From positions 62,001 through 126,000 of the forward strand of contig NZ_JAFCKP010000003.1 of NCBI RefSeq assembly GCF_018130245.1: a DNA stretch of 64,000 bases, written 5' to 3'. The stretch is from Bradyrhizobium sp. SZCCT0231. Lineage in GTDB: Bacteria; Pseudomonadota; Alphaproteobacteria; Rhizobiales; Xanthobacteraceae. The notes beneath the pieces were generated by a model, which saw nothing but the letters and a program-made list of their open reading frames with translations, ran no database searches and was not told the DNA's origin. Positions 17,814-27,705 of this stretch are shown in pieces (position 1 is the stretch's first letter; the number at the start of each line of letters is the position of its first letter). A program made the translations under genes and the position numbers.

Positions 17814-17894
17814 CGTCATGCCCGGGCTTGTCCCGGGCATCCACGTTCTTTGTGGCGCAAGGCGTGGATGGCCGGGACAAGCCCGGCCATGACG
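17814..17894. repeat. Intergenic palindrome, variant of family A (CGTCATGCCCGGGC type)
   Basis: An 81-bp hairpin. CGTCATGCCCGGGCTTGTCC pairs with the end GGACAAGCCCGGCCATGACG. It lies between the aminopeptidase stop and the convergent SUKH-like gene. Confidence 0.85.
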
Positions 17895-17936
17895 GCGCAA
17901 ATACATAATTTCCAAGTGTTAGCGTCCAGCGCGCTC

Positions 17937-18491
17937 TCACGCCGCCGCGTTGCGCAGCATCGGGTTGTTGTCGATGCTGAAGCGGTTGAACAGCGTCGTG
18001 AACGGGCTGCCATCGGTGGCCCGCACGATGGCGTCGGAAGCAGCCACCGCCTCGTAGAGCGCGGCAACGGGATCATTCGTCTCCGGCAGGTCGAGCGCGC
18101 CGCGGATGTCTTCGCGAGCCTCATTGACCTCATCCTCGTCGTCGAGCGTCGCCTCCAGCGCATCCGCCGCGCGCCGCATTTCGGCAAGGTCGCCGCCCGC
18201 GGAGAATTTGAGGATGTCGCGCCAATAAGGGCGGGCGACGACGAGCTGGATGAATGCCTCGAGGCTCTCCGCGATGACGCCAGCGCGGCCCTCCGATGAG
18301 ACGTAGAGCACATGCTGCGACGGCAGAAGCACGAACGCGCTGCCGGAGCCGTCACTGCCGATGTGCCGCGGGCTTTCGATGCCGTCGATGGTGAACCAGG
18401 GCTCCTCGTCCGGCGCGAAGGAGACGTCGAGGCTGCGGAGCAGGGCGACGACCTCGCTGTTGGCTGTCAGAACCTCGGGCGTGAGGGGCAT
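17937..18491 (-). CDS. Hypothetical protein, possible SMI1/KNR4 (SUKH)-like domain
   Basis: The 184-residue soluble protein has the central stretch SPRHIGSDGSGSAFVLLPS followed by HVLYVSSEGRAGVIAESLEA and FIQLVVARPYWRDIL. This resembles the SUKH pattern (strand, SEG..GV.A..L..F..L). The C-terminal half is acidic and helical (LEATLDDEDEVNEAREDI). No recognisable toxin gene is adjacent, so an immunity role is not supported by context. The ATG at 18491 is preferred over an upstream GTG at 18533. SUKH is a weak visual match; it may be an unrelated hypothetical. Confidence 0.5.
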   Translation of the reverse strand: MPLTPEVLTANSEVVALLRSLDVSFAPDEEPWFTIDGIESPRHIGSDGSGSAFVLLPSQHVLYVSSEGRAGVIAESLEAFIQLVVARPYWRDILKFSAGGDLAEMRRAADALEATLDDEDEVNEAREDIRGALDLPETNDPVAALYEAVAASDAIVRATDGSPFTTLFNRFSIDNNPMLRNAAA

Positions 18492-18727
18492 CGGTGCGGC
18501 TCCTTCCCAATACTTTCGCGCACTTTGTCGCACCCCGGAAGAGATCGGTTCATGTGTGCGAATTCGCAGGGAAATCGTGACGTTAACCGTTTCGCAGCTG
18601 CAACTTGGGGCTGATTGTCGAGCTCTGCGTAAGAAAGAATTAAAAACCGGCTACTAGCGTCCCAACTTCTTTCGAAGCAATCCGGGCCGAGACCCGGCCA
18701 TTCATATTATATCTTCTGGGGAAGCAG

Positions 18728-19183
18728 ATGTCGCGCGCATTGATTGAAATCGGTAGTTGCAATGTGGATCTCGAGCTGCGGCCGATCGAGCCATCCTGGA
18801 TCATAGAGGGCAATCCGGTATCGCGCTCCCGCGTCCTGTCGACCAGCGCCGACGGCACCGCGCAGACGATCATCTGGCACTGCACCGAGGGCCGCTTCAA
18901 CTGGTACTACGACATCGACGAGACGATCATGATCATGGAAGGATCGATCGTGCTCGAAAGCGATGGGCTCGCGCCCAAGCGCTACGGCCCCGGCGACGTC
19001 ATTTTCTTCCGCGACGGCGCGCATGCCAAATGGCATGTCGAAGGCCACGTCAAGAAGATCGCCTTCTGCCGCAAGACCAATCCGGTGATGATCGGATTCC
19101 TGATCCGCGTCGTCAACAAGCTGAAGAAGATGTTCGCCTTGACCGGCGAGCGCCGTCCGGCCTCGCTGATGGGCGCCGGCTAA
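18728..19183 (+). CDS. Cupin-domain protein
   Basis: The 151-residue protein has a single cupin barrel. The IWHCTEGRFNWYYDIDETIMIMEGSI stretch and GPGDVIFFRDGAHAKWHV (about residues 98-115) are the two cupin motifs, resembling DUF861/EutQ-like sugar or amine-binding cupins. A possible His/Glu metal site is suggested by H54, E70 and the H in motif 2. The catalytic or binding role is unknown. A GGGGAAGCAG stretch precedes the ATG. A strong terminator follows, so it is a single-gene unit. Confidence 0.78.
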   Translation: MSRALIEIGSCNVDLELRPIEPSWIIEGNPVSRSRVLSTSADGTAQTIIWHCTEGRFNWYYDIDETIMIMEGSIVLESDGLAPKRYGPGDVIFFRDGAHAKWHVEGHVKKIAFCRKTNPVMIGFLIRVVNKLKKMFALTGERRPASLMGAG

Positions 19184-19227
19184 AGCGGACAATAAGGTTT
19201 CAAGGACGCTTCCCAGCGGCCACGACG

Positions 19228-19270
19228 AAGAGGGGTCGGGATCAACATCCCGGCCCCTCTTCTCGTTTCG
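19228..19270 (+). terminator. Strong Rho-independent terminator after cupin gene
   Basis: 15-bp arms AAGAGGGGTCGGGAT (19228-19242) and ATCCCGGCCCCTCTT (19247-19261) pair fully with one G-U wobble. They have a 4-base loop CAAC and a TCTCGTTTCG tail. It may also serve the convergent lipocalin-like gene, whose stop is at 19291. Confidence 0.88.
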
Positions 19271-19290
19271 ATATCATGGCCTGACGATGT

Positions 19291-19812
19291 TCATGGCTTG
19301 CGCCGTCGCGCTCTGACCTCCACCATCAGCTGCCAATCCCGCGCTGCTGCGGACTTGGCTTCGCCAAGCCAGTGGAAAGAGTCATTGCCGATCCCGGTAA
19401 AGCTCCAACGCGTCAACTCGCCGGATTCGGTCGTGCCTTCCTGCACGATGTCGTTTCCACGCGGACGCCCGATCTGCTGCCGGAACACGCGGCGGCCCGG
19501 ATCGAACCAGGAAATCCGCCACGCATCCATGGCCGGATCGTAGACGCGCAGCGTCGTGCCATACCAATTGCCGGCGATCGGAAAGGCCGCGCTGCCCGCC
19601 GGCCGGGGAATGATCCAGACGTCCTGCACCGCACGGCCTTCCAGCACCCAGCCGAAATGGATTTCGCCAACCGCCGTGTGCCTGGCGCCATCAGGCGCAT
19701 GTGCCGTGATCTCGGCGTCCCAGTCGCCGACGAAGCGGCCGTAAAGCTGAAGCGCCTCCGCATGCTCTGGGTTTGGTCCGTCCGCGTGCAATAATCGCGC
19801 AAAATCTGTCAT
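19291..19812 (-). CDS. Small beta-rich protein, DUF1579/lipocalin-like
   Basis: The 173-residue protein is mostly beta strands: GRFVGDWDAEITAHAPDGAR, GEIHFGWVLEGRAVQDVWII, NWYGTTLRVYDPAMDAWRIS, EGTTESGELTRWSFTGI. This is a heme/lipocalin-like fold resembling DUF1579-type proteins, which open with a W-D weighing segment. No signal peptide; soluble. ATG at 19812 (MTDFARLL) is chosen over an upstream GTG. The gap of 65 bp to the MBL gene upstream on the same strand makes co-transcription possible. Confidence 0.6.
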   Translation of the reverse strand: MTDFARLLHADGPNPEHAEALQLYGRFVGDWDAEITAHAPDGARHTAVGEIHFGWVLEGRAVQDVWIIPRPAGSAAFPIAGNWYGTTLRVYDPAMDAWRISWFDPGRRVFRQQIGRPRGNDIVQEGTTESGELTRWSFTGIGNDSFHWLGEAKSAAARDWQLMVEVRARRRKP

Positions 19813-19877
19813 GTCGATCTCCTGTCGCGGGGAGATCAGCACCAAAGGCCGACAGCCGGCTTGGAGAAAATTGCGCC

Positions 19878-20690
19878 TCAGACCCCGTCGAGGATGATGA
19901 CCGTCGGCTTCGTCGGCAGCGTATCCCGCGACATCCGGAACGAGCGCTCGAAGCGACGGTCGATCTCGAACTGCTGGCCGATCCGGCGCATGAAGTCGTC
20001 GAGCGGGGTGGCGAAGCGGTGCATCGGCAGCACCACCGAGGCGCGCAGCCGCTTGGTGATCTCGGAAATGCCGTCCAGTGACATGGTATAGGTGCCGTCG
20101 ATCGGCACCATCACGATGTCGAGCCGCCCGATCTGGGCAAAATGGCTGTCGTCCAGCTTGTGGTGAAGGTGGCCGAGATGGCCGATGCAGAGGCCGGCCG
20201 CCTCGAAGATGAAGATGGAATTGCCGTCGCGGATCATGTCGCTGCCGGCATCGTCGCCGTAATAGCGGCGGATGTCGGTCGTGACGTTGCGGATGAAGGT
20301 GTCGCTGATACGCTGCGACACGATCGCCGGCTTGCCGTCGTCGGCCCAGCCATGCAGCACATGGGGAATTCGTTTGTCGGGGTATAAAGAATAGTGCGTG
20401 CTGTGCGCCCGGTTCATGGTGACGACATCGGGCAGCCGACCCACCTGGTATGCGCCGCTATAGTCGGTCGCGATGCGCAAGCCGGCGGGCGTGTCGATGA
20501 AATAGGTGGAGTGGCCGGCATAGGTGATCTCGACCTCGGCCGCAGCTGCCGCCTGCCTGAAGACGACCGGTATGACCCGCGGCGCCGCATTGGCCATCGC
20601 CAGGCATTCGCTGCGCTGTGGCTGCTGGGCGAGGGCAGGGGTCAGCAGCCAGCCGAGGAACGCCAAAGCCGCCAGCCATAGTCGAGACAT
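19878..20690 (-). CDS. Exported metallo-beta-lactamase-fold hydrolase (UlaG-like)
   Basis: The 270-residue protein has a signal sequence (LAALAFLGWLLTPALAQ). The fold follows the UlaG-like plan: strand ITYAGHSTYFIDTPAGLRI, a DVVTMNRAHSTHYS metal region, HLGHLHHKLDD (His and Asp ligands) and the late VVLPMHRFATP. The usual HxHxDH motif is altered to NRAHSTHYS, so metal binding is likely but not canonical. It probably acts on a periplasmic ester, phosphodiester or lactone. The gene runs toward the DUF1579-like gene on the same strand. Confidence 0.72.
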   Translation of the reverse strand: MSRLWLAALAFLGWLLTPALAQQPQRSECLAMANAAPRVIPVVFRQAAAAAEVEITYAGHSTYFIDTPAGLRIATDYSGAYQVGRLPDVVTMNRAHSTHYSLYPDKRIPHVLHGWADDGKPAIVSQRISDTFIRNVTTDIRRYYGDDAGSDMIRDGNSIFIFEAAGLCIGHLGHLHHKLDDSHFAQIGRLDIVMVPIDGTYTMSLDGISEITKRLRASVVLPMHRFATPLDDFMRRIGQQFEIDRRFERSFRMSRDTLPTKPTVIILDGV

Positions 20691-20749
20691 GAAGAACCGT
20701 CCGCAGCTCATCAACGACCTGCTGAGTGTATCGACGAATTATCCTTGCG

Positions 20750-21154
20750 TCATGTGCCGCCTGCCAACCGCGCCAATCCGCCGCTTGCCTCGGTCAGTTT
20801 CACGGCCCTCTTGTCGAAAGAGACGAAGGTATCGGCTCCAAGCCAGTTGCCCTCGTGGGCGATGACACCATCGGCGAAATCACCCCCGGCATCGAGGAAC
20901 GCCAATCCGGCCTCGGCTGCGGGCCGGTCAACAACCGTATTGGAGGCATTGATTAAGTGCCGGATCGAAGCCGCGATATCGGCAGCCGAAGTCTTGTAGC
21001 CTCGAGAGAGAACCCAGGTCAGCTCGCATAATGCGGGGATCGAAATGGCTATGAGGTCTGCCTTCTTGAGAAGGGCTTCGGCCACCTTGCTCTGTTCGGC
21101 ATGATCTTCGACCAGAACCCGCACCAGGACATTGGTATCGGGTGTTATCTTCAT
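20750..21154 (-). CDS. vapC: VapC-type PIN-domain toxin
   Basis: The 134-residue PIN ribonuclease. Acidic residues of the PIN site are in MKITPDTNVLVRVL (Asp), IPALCELTWVL (Glu) and DFADGVIAHEG (Asp), with a final Asp in SFDKRAVKL. It starts within the last codon of the antitoxin gene (4-base ATGA overlap), so the pair is translationally coupled. Such toxins cleave tRNA or rRNA to stop growth. The pair appears intact. Confidence 0.88.
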   Translation of the reverse strand: MKITPDTNVLVRVLVEDHAEQSKVAEALLKKADLIAISIPALCELTWVLSRGYKTSAADIAASIRHLINASNTVVDRPAAEAGLAFLDAGGDFADGVIAHEGNWLGADTFVSFDKRAVKLTEASGGLARLAGGT

Positions 21155-21405
21155 CGCTTACCGGCCCACGCGTCAGCAATGACCTCGTTCATTTCCTCGA
21201 TCGACAGTGATCGATTGTTCGTTTTCCCTTTCAGGAAGCCGAAGGCATCCGAAATCTTTCCGGTTGGTCGAGCGGCTTTCACCTCAACTCGTCCCCCAGG
21301 AAGTTTTTCTATCGAGATCTTGTCGCCCGGATGTACACCGAGGTGTTCCAGGAGATCCTTCCGGAGCGTAACCTGCCCCTTTGCCGTGACAGTGAGCGTA
21401 CTCAT
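21151..21405 (-). CDS. vapB: AbrB/SpoVT-family antitoxin (VapB type)
   Basis: The 84-residue protein has an N-terminal swapped-hairpin AbrB domain (MSTLTVTAKGQVTLRKDLLE, GDKISIEKLPGGRVEVKA). The C-terminal tail NRSLSIEEMNEVIADAWAGKR is expected to bind and block the PIN toxin. AbrB antitoxins normally autoregulate their promoter. The 84-bp region between this start and the neighbouring permease stop contains an AT-rich stretch (TTGCTTCCCGATAAGTAAGG) for the promoter. Confidence 0.88.
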   Translation of the reverse strand: MSTLTVTAKGQVTLRKDLLEHLGVHPGDKISIEKLPGGRVEVKAARPTGKISDAFGFLKGKTNNRSLSIEEMNEVIADAWAGKR

Positions 21406-21488
21406 CGGAGCCTCAATCCTTGCTTCCCGATAAGTAAGGCGATTTAGCCTTACTTTCAAGTGAGGCGGGGAGCCCCCCACTCCCGCTC

Positions 21489-23011
21489 TCACTCCCGCCT
21501 GGGGCTGAACTTCCAGGTCAGGGCGACGAGGCTCGCGGTGATCAGGCCGCTGATGAGGCCGGCCAGCGGCAGGGCGAGCAGCAGCGCCGCACTTGCGGCC
21601 CAGCCGATCGAGGAGAAGGCCTCGGCGAAGGTTGCAAGCCGCGAAGACGTCTGGCGGCGGCGGAATTGGCTGCGCCTTGCCTGCACCCGGAACCAGAGCT
21701 GGATCGCGGTCGCCGAGGCCGCGCTGACGATGATCGCTCCGGCACTCACCGCGGCCTGGAACGGCGAGGCCAAGGCCAGCGCTCCGACCAGTGGGCAGAA
21801 GATGACCGCGATCGCGATCAGCACCACCTCGATCTTGGCGCGGATGACGCTGGATGACGTCAGCGGCGCGGTGGCGACGAGATCGGGAGCATCCTCCCCC
21901 GAGATCGTCAGCCAGGCGAGCCCGCCGGCAAGCTGTCCGGCCGCCATCACGATCACAGGTGTGATCAGCGTCAGCGCCGCCGAGCTGTCGGCAAAGTTGC
22001 GCCAGAGCAGAAGCGCCGGCGGCACCAGATAGAGCAGCTGCATCAATGTCTGCGAGATCAGCCAGGGATCGCGCCACAGCAGCATGAACTCCTTGCGCCG
22101 CAGCGCCTGCGGGCGCGATCCGCCGCGGAACGGGCGCTCCTTGGCACGGACGCGCCCGGACGTGCCGTACGCCGCCGCATCGATCGCGGTGTCGGCGAAG
22201 CGGTGCGAGAAGATCGCCATCACGCTTCCGAGCAGCACCAGAGCGAGCGCGAGAAGCAGCAGCAGCGCCTCGCTGTCGCCCATGGTCGCCCGCGCCGGCC
22301 ACCACCAGATGCTGTCGATATCAGGCGCGTAGGCGGCAAGGTTCCCCGAGGTCAGGATGGTGAAGCGCGACAGCGTGCCGTAGGACATGATCGCGGCGAC
22401 CTGAAGCGCGATCACGAAACCCGCGCCGATGATCGCGGCGAGGATCTGGGCGATCAGGCGGGTTCGCGCCGGGCCGATCAACCGGAACAGGAGAATGGTG
22501 ACGGCGATGGCGATCGCCGCGGCCGACAGGCCCATCGCAATGACGACGCCGAAGGCGGCGAGCCAGCGCGCGCCGCCGCCGATCACGAGAACGTCGATGA
22601 AAGGCGTCGAGAACAGCAGCGCGAGCAGGGTGACGGTCAGCGCGATCGCGGCGATGCGGACCGAGAACAAATTGGCCAGCGTCGCCGGCGAGGACATGAT
22701 CAGGTCGAGGTCGGCGCGGGCGTAGAATACCCGCGTCACCGATTCGATCGCCTGCGACAGCATCAAGGTCCAGGCGAGAAAGATCGTCGCCGAAATCACG
22801 ATCAGCGAGGATTTGTCGAGCGGGAGGTGCAGGTCGGCGAAGCGGCCGATCACCGCCCAGGCCGGCAGGTGCAGCAGCGCGGCGAAGCAGAAGAGGCCGA
22901 TCATTGCCGCGCGCGTACGCTTGCGCCGGCCGCCCGTCATCATGACGAACCATTCGCGCCAGGCGAGCCGCAGCTCGTGGCGGGCAAACCAGGAGAGCGC
23001 GGTCGCCGAGC

Positions 23012-23015
<4 letters not shown>
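21489..23015 (-). CDS. ABC-2-type exporter permease
   Basis: The 508-residue integral membrane protein has about ten to twelve hydrophobic segments: an early run (residues about 38-85), a middle group (150-220, 250-290) and a C-terminal group (330-500). RAKERPFRGGSRPQALRRKEFMLLWRD is a basic cytosolic loop. It resembles the large-permease branch of ABC-2-type exporters that pair with a separate ATPase. The start codon overlaps the ATPase stop by 4 bases (ATGA), so it is translationally coupled to that gene. Substrate unknown. Confidence 0.8.
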
Positions 23016-23761
<746 letters not shown>

Positions 23762-23894
23762 GACGGCCACACCATCCGGTTTGCATCGCCCGAGACCATG
23801 ACCCGAAGATGTTTCGGCACGGTGAATCGCACTGCCGCAAATTCCGCGATCCGGATTGGACTAAAGGCAAGGCACCCCGACAAGTCACCGTTTG

Positions 23895-23923
23895 TTGACA
23901 GCGCGCGGGCGTTCAGGCTGAAT
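23895..23923 (+). promoter_or_regulatory. Candidate sigma-70-type promoter of the liv operon
   Basis: TTGACA at 23895-23900, a 17-base spacer and CTGAAT at 23918-23923 resemble a -35/-10 pair on the plus strand, about 110 bp upstream of livH. The -10 match is weak (last three bases only). Inferred. Confidence 0.4.
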
Positions 23924-24034
23924 TGATTCCGGACAAATGGCGCCAACGCAGCGAAACGACTGCGTAGCGACTGGACACAAGATGCGGCAAGGCGGCCAAA
24001 AGAACCGCCGGTTGCGTCGGGAGGATGCGCGGCG

Positions 24035-24910
24035 ATGCTGGATTTCGTTCAGCAGCTGGTCAGCGGTGTTGCGCTCGGCTGCGTTTACGGCCTGATCGCG
24101 CTCGGCTTCGTGCTCGTCTACAAGGCCACCGAGGTCGTCAACTTCGCCCAGGGCGATCTGATGATGCTGGGCGGCTTCTTCGCCTTCACCTTCATCGGCA
24201 TGATGGGCCTGAACTACTGGATCGGCTTTGCCGGTGCAGTGGCCGCGATGGCGCTGTTCGGCATGCTGGCCGAGCGCGTGGTGGTGCGGCCGATCCTCGG
24301 CTACCCGCAGTTCTCGATCATCATGGCGACGATCGGCCTCGGCTATTTCCTGCGCTCGATCGCCGGCATGATCTGGGGCACCGACGATCTGAAGATCGAG
24401 ACGCCGTTCAGCCAGGGCGTGCTGCGCATGGGCTCGCTGGTGCTCGCCTACGACAAGCTCTCCGTGATCGCGGCGACGATGATCCTGTGCACGCTGCTCT
24501 GGCTGTTCTTCAACAAGACCATGCTCGGCACCGCGATGCGCGCCAGCTCCGAGAACATGCTGGCGGCCTACTACATGGGCATTCCGGTCAAGCGCGTGGT
24601 GTCGGTCGTCTGGGCGATCAGCGCGGCGGTCGCGACCTGCGCCGGCGTGCTGCTGGCGCCGATCACCTTCATCCACTCCAATGTCGGCCTCGTGCTCGGC
24701 CTCAAGGCCTTTCCCGCCGCCGTGCTCGGCGGCTTCGGCTCGATCCCGGGCGCGGTGGTCGGCGGCGTCCTGATCGGCGTGATCGAGAGCATGGCCGGAT
24801 TCTACCTGCCCGAGGGCTGGAAGGACGTCGCGCCCTACGTCGTGCTGCTCACGGTCCTGCTGCTGAAGCCCGAAGGCCTATTCGGCCTTCACGTCCGCAA
24901 GAAGGTCTGA
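24035..24910 (+). CDS. livH: Branched-chain amino acid-type ABC transporter permease (LivH)
   Basis: The 291-residue inner-membrane permease has about eight hydrophobic segments. It includes the family motif VVNFAQGDLMMLGGFFA (about residues 30-46) and the C-terminal AFPAAVLGGFGSIPGAVVGG EAA loop that touches the ATPase. It is the first gene of an operon of LivH, LivM, LivG, LivF, acyl-CoA synthetase and LivK. The GGGAGGATG leader precedes the ATG. The operon partner synthetase suggests that the true cargo may be a carboxylate rather than an amino acid (see findings). Confidence 0.9.
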   Translation: MLDFVQQLVSGVALGCVYGLIALGFVLVYKATEVVNFAQGDLMMLGGFFAFTFIGMMGLNYWIGFAGAVAAMALFGMLAERVVVRPILGYPQFSIIMATIGLGYFLRSIAGMIWGTDDLKIETPFSQGVLRMGSLVLAYDKLSVIAATMILCTLLWLFFNKTMLGTAMRASSENMLAAYYMGIPVKRVVSVVWAISAAVATCAGVLLAPITFIHSNVGLVLGLKAFPAAVLGGFGSIPGAVVGGVLIGVIESMAGFYLPEGWKDVAPYVVLLTVLLLKPEGLFGLHVRKKV

Positions 24911-24915
24911 ACGCC

Positions 24916-26067
24916 ATGCGCTTCCTGTTCAAGACCGACTACGAGGACGACATCAAGCTGTTCCCGCATTCGGGCTACGTCGTCACCTATGGCGTCCTGC
25001 TCGCGCTCCTGCTGATCGCGCCCCATGTGCTCTCCAGCTACCTGATGAGCCAGCTCGTCTTCGTCTGCATCTACGCAATCGTCGGCGTGGCGCTGCTGAT
25101 CCTGACCGGCTTCACCGGCCAGGCCTCGCTCGGGCATGCCGCGTTCCTCGCGATCGGGGCCTACACCGCGGCGTATTTGCAGAAATACAACGTGCCGTTC
25201 CCGGTCTACTTCCTCGCCGCCGGGCTGTTGACCGGCATCATCGGCGCGATGGTCGGCTTTCCCGCCCTGCGCCTCACCGGCATCTACCTCGTCATCGCCA
25301 CCATCTCCTTTGCCCTGATCGTCGAGGAGATTCTGGCGCGGTGGGAAAGCGTCACCAACGGCAATGAGGGCATGCGGGTCAAGACGCTGTCGCTGCTCGG
25401 CGTCGCCGTGCCGCGCGACAGCCCGACCTTCTATTACCTCTGTCTTGCCGTGCTGGTGCTGACCATCGTCGGCACGCTCAATCTGCTGCGCTCGCCGACG
25501 GGCCGCGCCTTCGTCGCGATCCGCGACTCCGAGACAGCGGCGCGCAGCATGGGCGTCAACGTCGCGCTCTACAAGGTCAAGTCGTTCGCGATCTCGGCGG
25601 CGATCACCGGCCTTGCCGGCGTCCTGTTCGCGCACAAGCTCTCCTTCATCTCGCCGGAGATGTTCACGCTCCAGCTCTCGATCGAGTTCATCATCGTGAT
25701 CCTGATCGGCGGCACATTCAGCCTGCACGGCGCGGTGCTGGGCGCGATCTTCATCGTGATGATCGATCCGTTCCTGACCTATCTCAAGGACGACATGCCC
25801 GGCATCATCGCCGGCATTGCCGCGGCATTCGGGGCGAGCTCGGCGACTGTGGGCAATATCCAGTCGAACGTCGCGGCCTTCGCCTCGCTCAACGGCCTGA
25901 AGGGCGCGATCTACGGCATCATCATCGTGCTGTTCGTGCTGTTCGAGCCGCTCGGGCTCTACGGCCGCTGGCTGAAGATAAAACTCTTCTTCCAGCTGTT
26001 TCCGCTCTACAAGCGCGCCACCTTCAAGCGGCAGAAGATCTACGTGAAGTCGGAGCGCAACCGATGA
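24916..26067 (+). CDS. livM: Branched-chain amino acid-type ABC transporter permease (LivM)
   Basis: The 383-residue permease has about nine transmembrane segments. LILTGFTGQASLGHAAFLAIGA (about residues 60-80) is the LivM consensus, and GPTGRAF-like SPTGRAFVAIRDSETAARSMG plus GGTFSLHGAVLGA form the ATPase contact loop. A long cytosolic C-terminal tail rich in basic residues follows. The ATG at 24916 lies 5 bp after the livH stop, and the stop overlaps livG by 4 bases. The frame continues upstream over livH but without a plausible start. Confidence 0.9.
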   Translation: MRFLFKTDYEDDIKLFPHSGYVVTYGVLLALLLIAPHVLSSYLMSQLVFVCIYAIVGVALLILTGFTGQASLGHAAFLAIGAYTAAYLQKYNVPFPVYFLAAGLLTGIIGAMVGFPALRLTGIYLVIATISFALIVEEILARWESVTNGNEGMRVKTLSLLGVAVPRDSPTFYYLCLAVLVLTIVGTLNLLRSPTGRAFVAIRDSETAARSMGVNVALYKVKSFAISAAITGLAGVLFAHKLSFISPEMFTLQLSIEFIIVILIGGTFSLHGAVLGAIFIVMIDPFLTYLKDDMPGIIAGIAAAFGASSATVGNIQSNVAAFASLNGLKGAIYGIIIVLFVLFEPLGLYGRWLKIKLFFQLFPLYKRATFKRQKIYVKSERNR

Positions 26068-26822
26068 GCTATTTCCGCGCCGAGAACCTGTCGCTGCATT
26101 TCGGCGGCCTCAAGGCCGTCGATGCGGTGTCGTTCGCGGTGGAGAAGGGCGAGACCCTCTCGATCATCGGGCCGAACGGTGCCGGCAAGAGCTCGATCTT
26201 CAACCTGATCTCGCGGATCTACCGGCCGACCTCGGGCCGCATCTTCTTCGAGGACCAGGACATCACAGAGCAGCCGCCTTACGACATCGCAAAGCTCGGC
26301 ATCGCCCGCACCTTCCAGAACATCGAGCTGTTCGAGAACGCGACCGTGCTTTCGAACCTTCTGGTCGGCCGCCATCGCCATTCGACCACCCGGCTCTGGC
26401 AGGAGCTGCTGTTCCTGCCGAGCGTGCGCGCCAACGAGAAGGTGCACCGCCGCAGGGTCGAGCAGGTCATCGAATTCCTCGATCTCGAACCCTATCGCGA
26501 CAAGCTGATCTCGGGCCTGCCTTACGGCGTGCGCAAGGTGATCGAGCTGGCGCGCGCGCTGTGCTCGGAGCCGAAGCTGATCCTGCTCGACGAACCGTCC
26601 TCCGGCCTCAATGTCGAGGAGACCGACGACATGTCGTTCTGGATCCGCGACATGAAGAGCGAGCTCGGCGTCACCGTATTGATGGTCGAGCACGACATGT
26701 CGCTGGTCAACCGCGTCTCCGACCGCGTCATCGCGCTGAACTATGGTCGTGTGCTGGCGATGGGCTCACCCGCCGAGGTGCAGCAGCACCCCGACGTCGT
26801 CGCCGCATATCTGGGAGCCTGA
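26064..26822 (+). CDS. livG: Branched-chain amino acid-type ABC transporter ATP-binding protein (LivG)
   Basis: The 252-residue ATPase has Walker A GPNGAGKSS near residues 36-44, Walker B LILLDEPSSGLN, the H-loop VEHDMSLV and the LivG motif GIARTFQNIELFENATVLSNL. The ABC signature reads LPYGVRKVIELARALC, a family-typical variant of LSGGQ. Translation is coupled to livM (4-base ATGA overlap). Confidence 0.92.
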   Translation: MSYFRAENLSLHFGGLKAVDAVSFAVEKGETLSIIGPNGAGKSSIFNLISRIYRPTSGRIFFEDQDITEQPPYDIAKLGIARTFQNIELFENATVLSNLLVGRHRHSTTRLWQELLFLPSVRANEKVHRRRVEQVIEFLDLEPYRDKLISGLPYGVRKVIELARALCSEPKLILLDEPSSGLNVEETDDMSFWIRDMKSELGVTVLMVEHDMSLVNRVSDRVIALNYGRVLAMGSPAEVQQHPDVVAAYLGA

Positions 26823-26825
26823 CGC

Positions 26826-27614
26826 ATGGACGCCGCGGCGACCCCGGACATCATCCTGAAGCTCTCCAACATCGAGAGCTATTACGGGCCGATCATGGCG
26901 ATCCGGGGCATCTCGCTGGAAGTGCCGCGAGGCCGCATCGTCACGCTGCTCGGGGCCAACGGGGCCGGCAAGACCACGGTGCTGAAGACCATCTCGGGCA
27001 TTCTCGATCCGCAGAAGGGGACCATCGAGTTTCTGGGCAAGCCGATCCAGCGCATGGAGGCTGACCGGATCGTGCGGCTCGGCCTCAGCCACGTGCCGGA
27101 GGGGCGCGAGGTATTCCCGTTCCTCTCCGTGCGTGAGAACCTGATGATGGGCGCCTATCCGCGCAAGGACCGCGACGGCGTCGCGGAGGATCTGGAGCGC
27201 GTCTACGGCTATTTCCCGCGCCTGAAGGAGCGCATCAACCAGCCGGCCGGCCAGCTCTCCGGCGGCGAGCAGCAGATGCTGGCGATCGGGCGCGCGCTGA
27301 TGAACCGGCCGACGCTGCTGCTGCTCGACGAGCCCTCGCTCGGCCTGTCGCCACTGCTGGTGAAGGAGATCTTCACCATCATCCGACGGGTCAACGAGGA
27401 GCAGGGCATGTCGATCCTCTTGGTCGAGCAGAACGCCAAGGTGGCGCTGGAGACGGCCCATTACGGCTATGTCCTGGAGATCGGCCGGATCGTGATGAAC
27501 GACAGCTGCGACCGCTTGATGCATTCCCAGGATATCCAGGAATTCTACCTCGGCGCCAAGGAAGCGGGCGCGCGCGGCGAGCGGCGCTGGAAAAAGAAGA
27601 AGACGTGGCGGTGA
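26826..27614 (+). CDS. livF: Branched-chain amino acid-type ABC transporter ATP-binding protein (LivF)
   Basis: The 262-residue ATPase has Walker A GANGAGKT (residues 43-50), signature QLSGGEQQMLAIGRALM, Walker B LLLLDEPSLGLSP and LVEQNAKVALE. Typical LivF MAIRGISLEVPRGRIVTLLG and VPEGREVFPFLSVRENL are visible. The C-terminus has a basic tail (ERRWKKKKTWR) longer than usual. It lies 3 bp after livG in the same operon. Confidence 0.92.
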   Translation: MDAAATPDIILKLSNIESYYGPIMAIRGISLEVPRGRIVTLLGANGAGKTTVLKTISGILDPQKGTIEFLGKPIQRMEADRIVRLGLSHVPEGREVFPFLSVRENLMMGAYPRKDRDGVAEDLERVYGYFPRLKERINQPAGQLSGGEQQMLAIGRALMNRPTLLLLDEPSLGLSPLLVKEIFTIIRRVNEEQGMSILLVEQNAKVALETAHYGYVLEIGRIVMNDSCDRLMHSQDIQEFYLGAKEAGARGERRWKKKKTWR

Positions 27615-27705
27615 GGAAGAGCTGGCGGTAAGATGAGCCTGCCATCCGCAACATGGACCGCCGGCAAGGCAGGCAGCGGAGGCAGGCGACAGGGAGGAGA
27701 GGCGC

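Noticed and set aside
24025-26067. Upstream extension of the LivM frame over livH
   Set aside because: LivH is a full, motif-bearing gene. The upstream LivM frame is an Arg-rich shadow, and the ATG at 24916 gives the family N-terminus.
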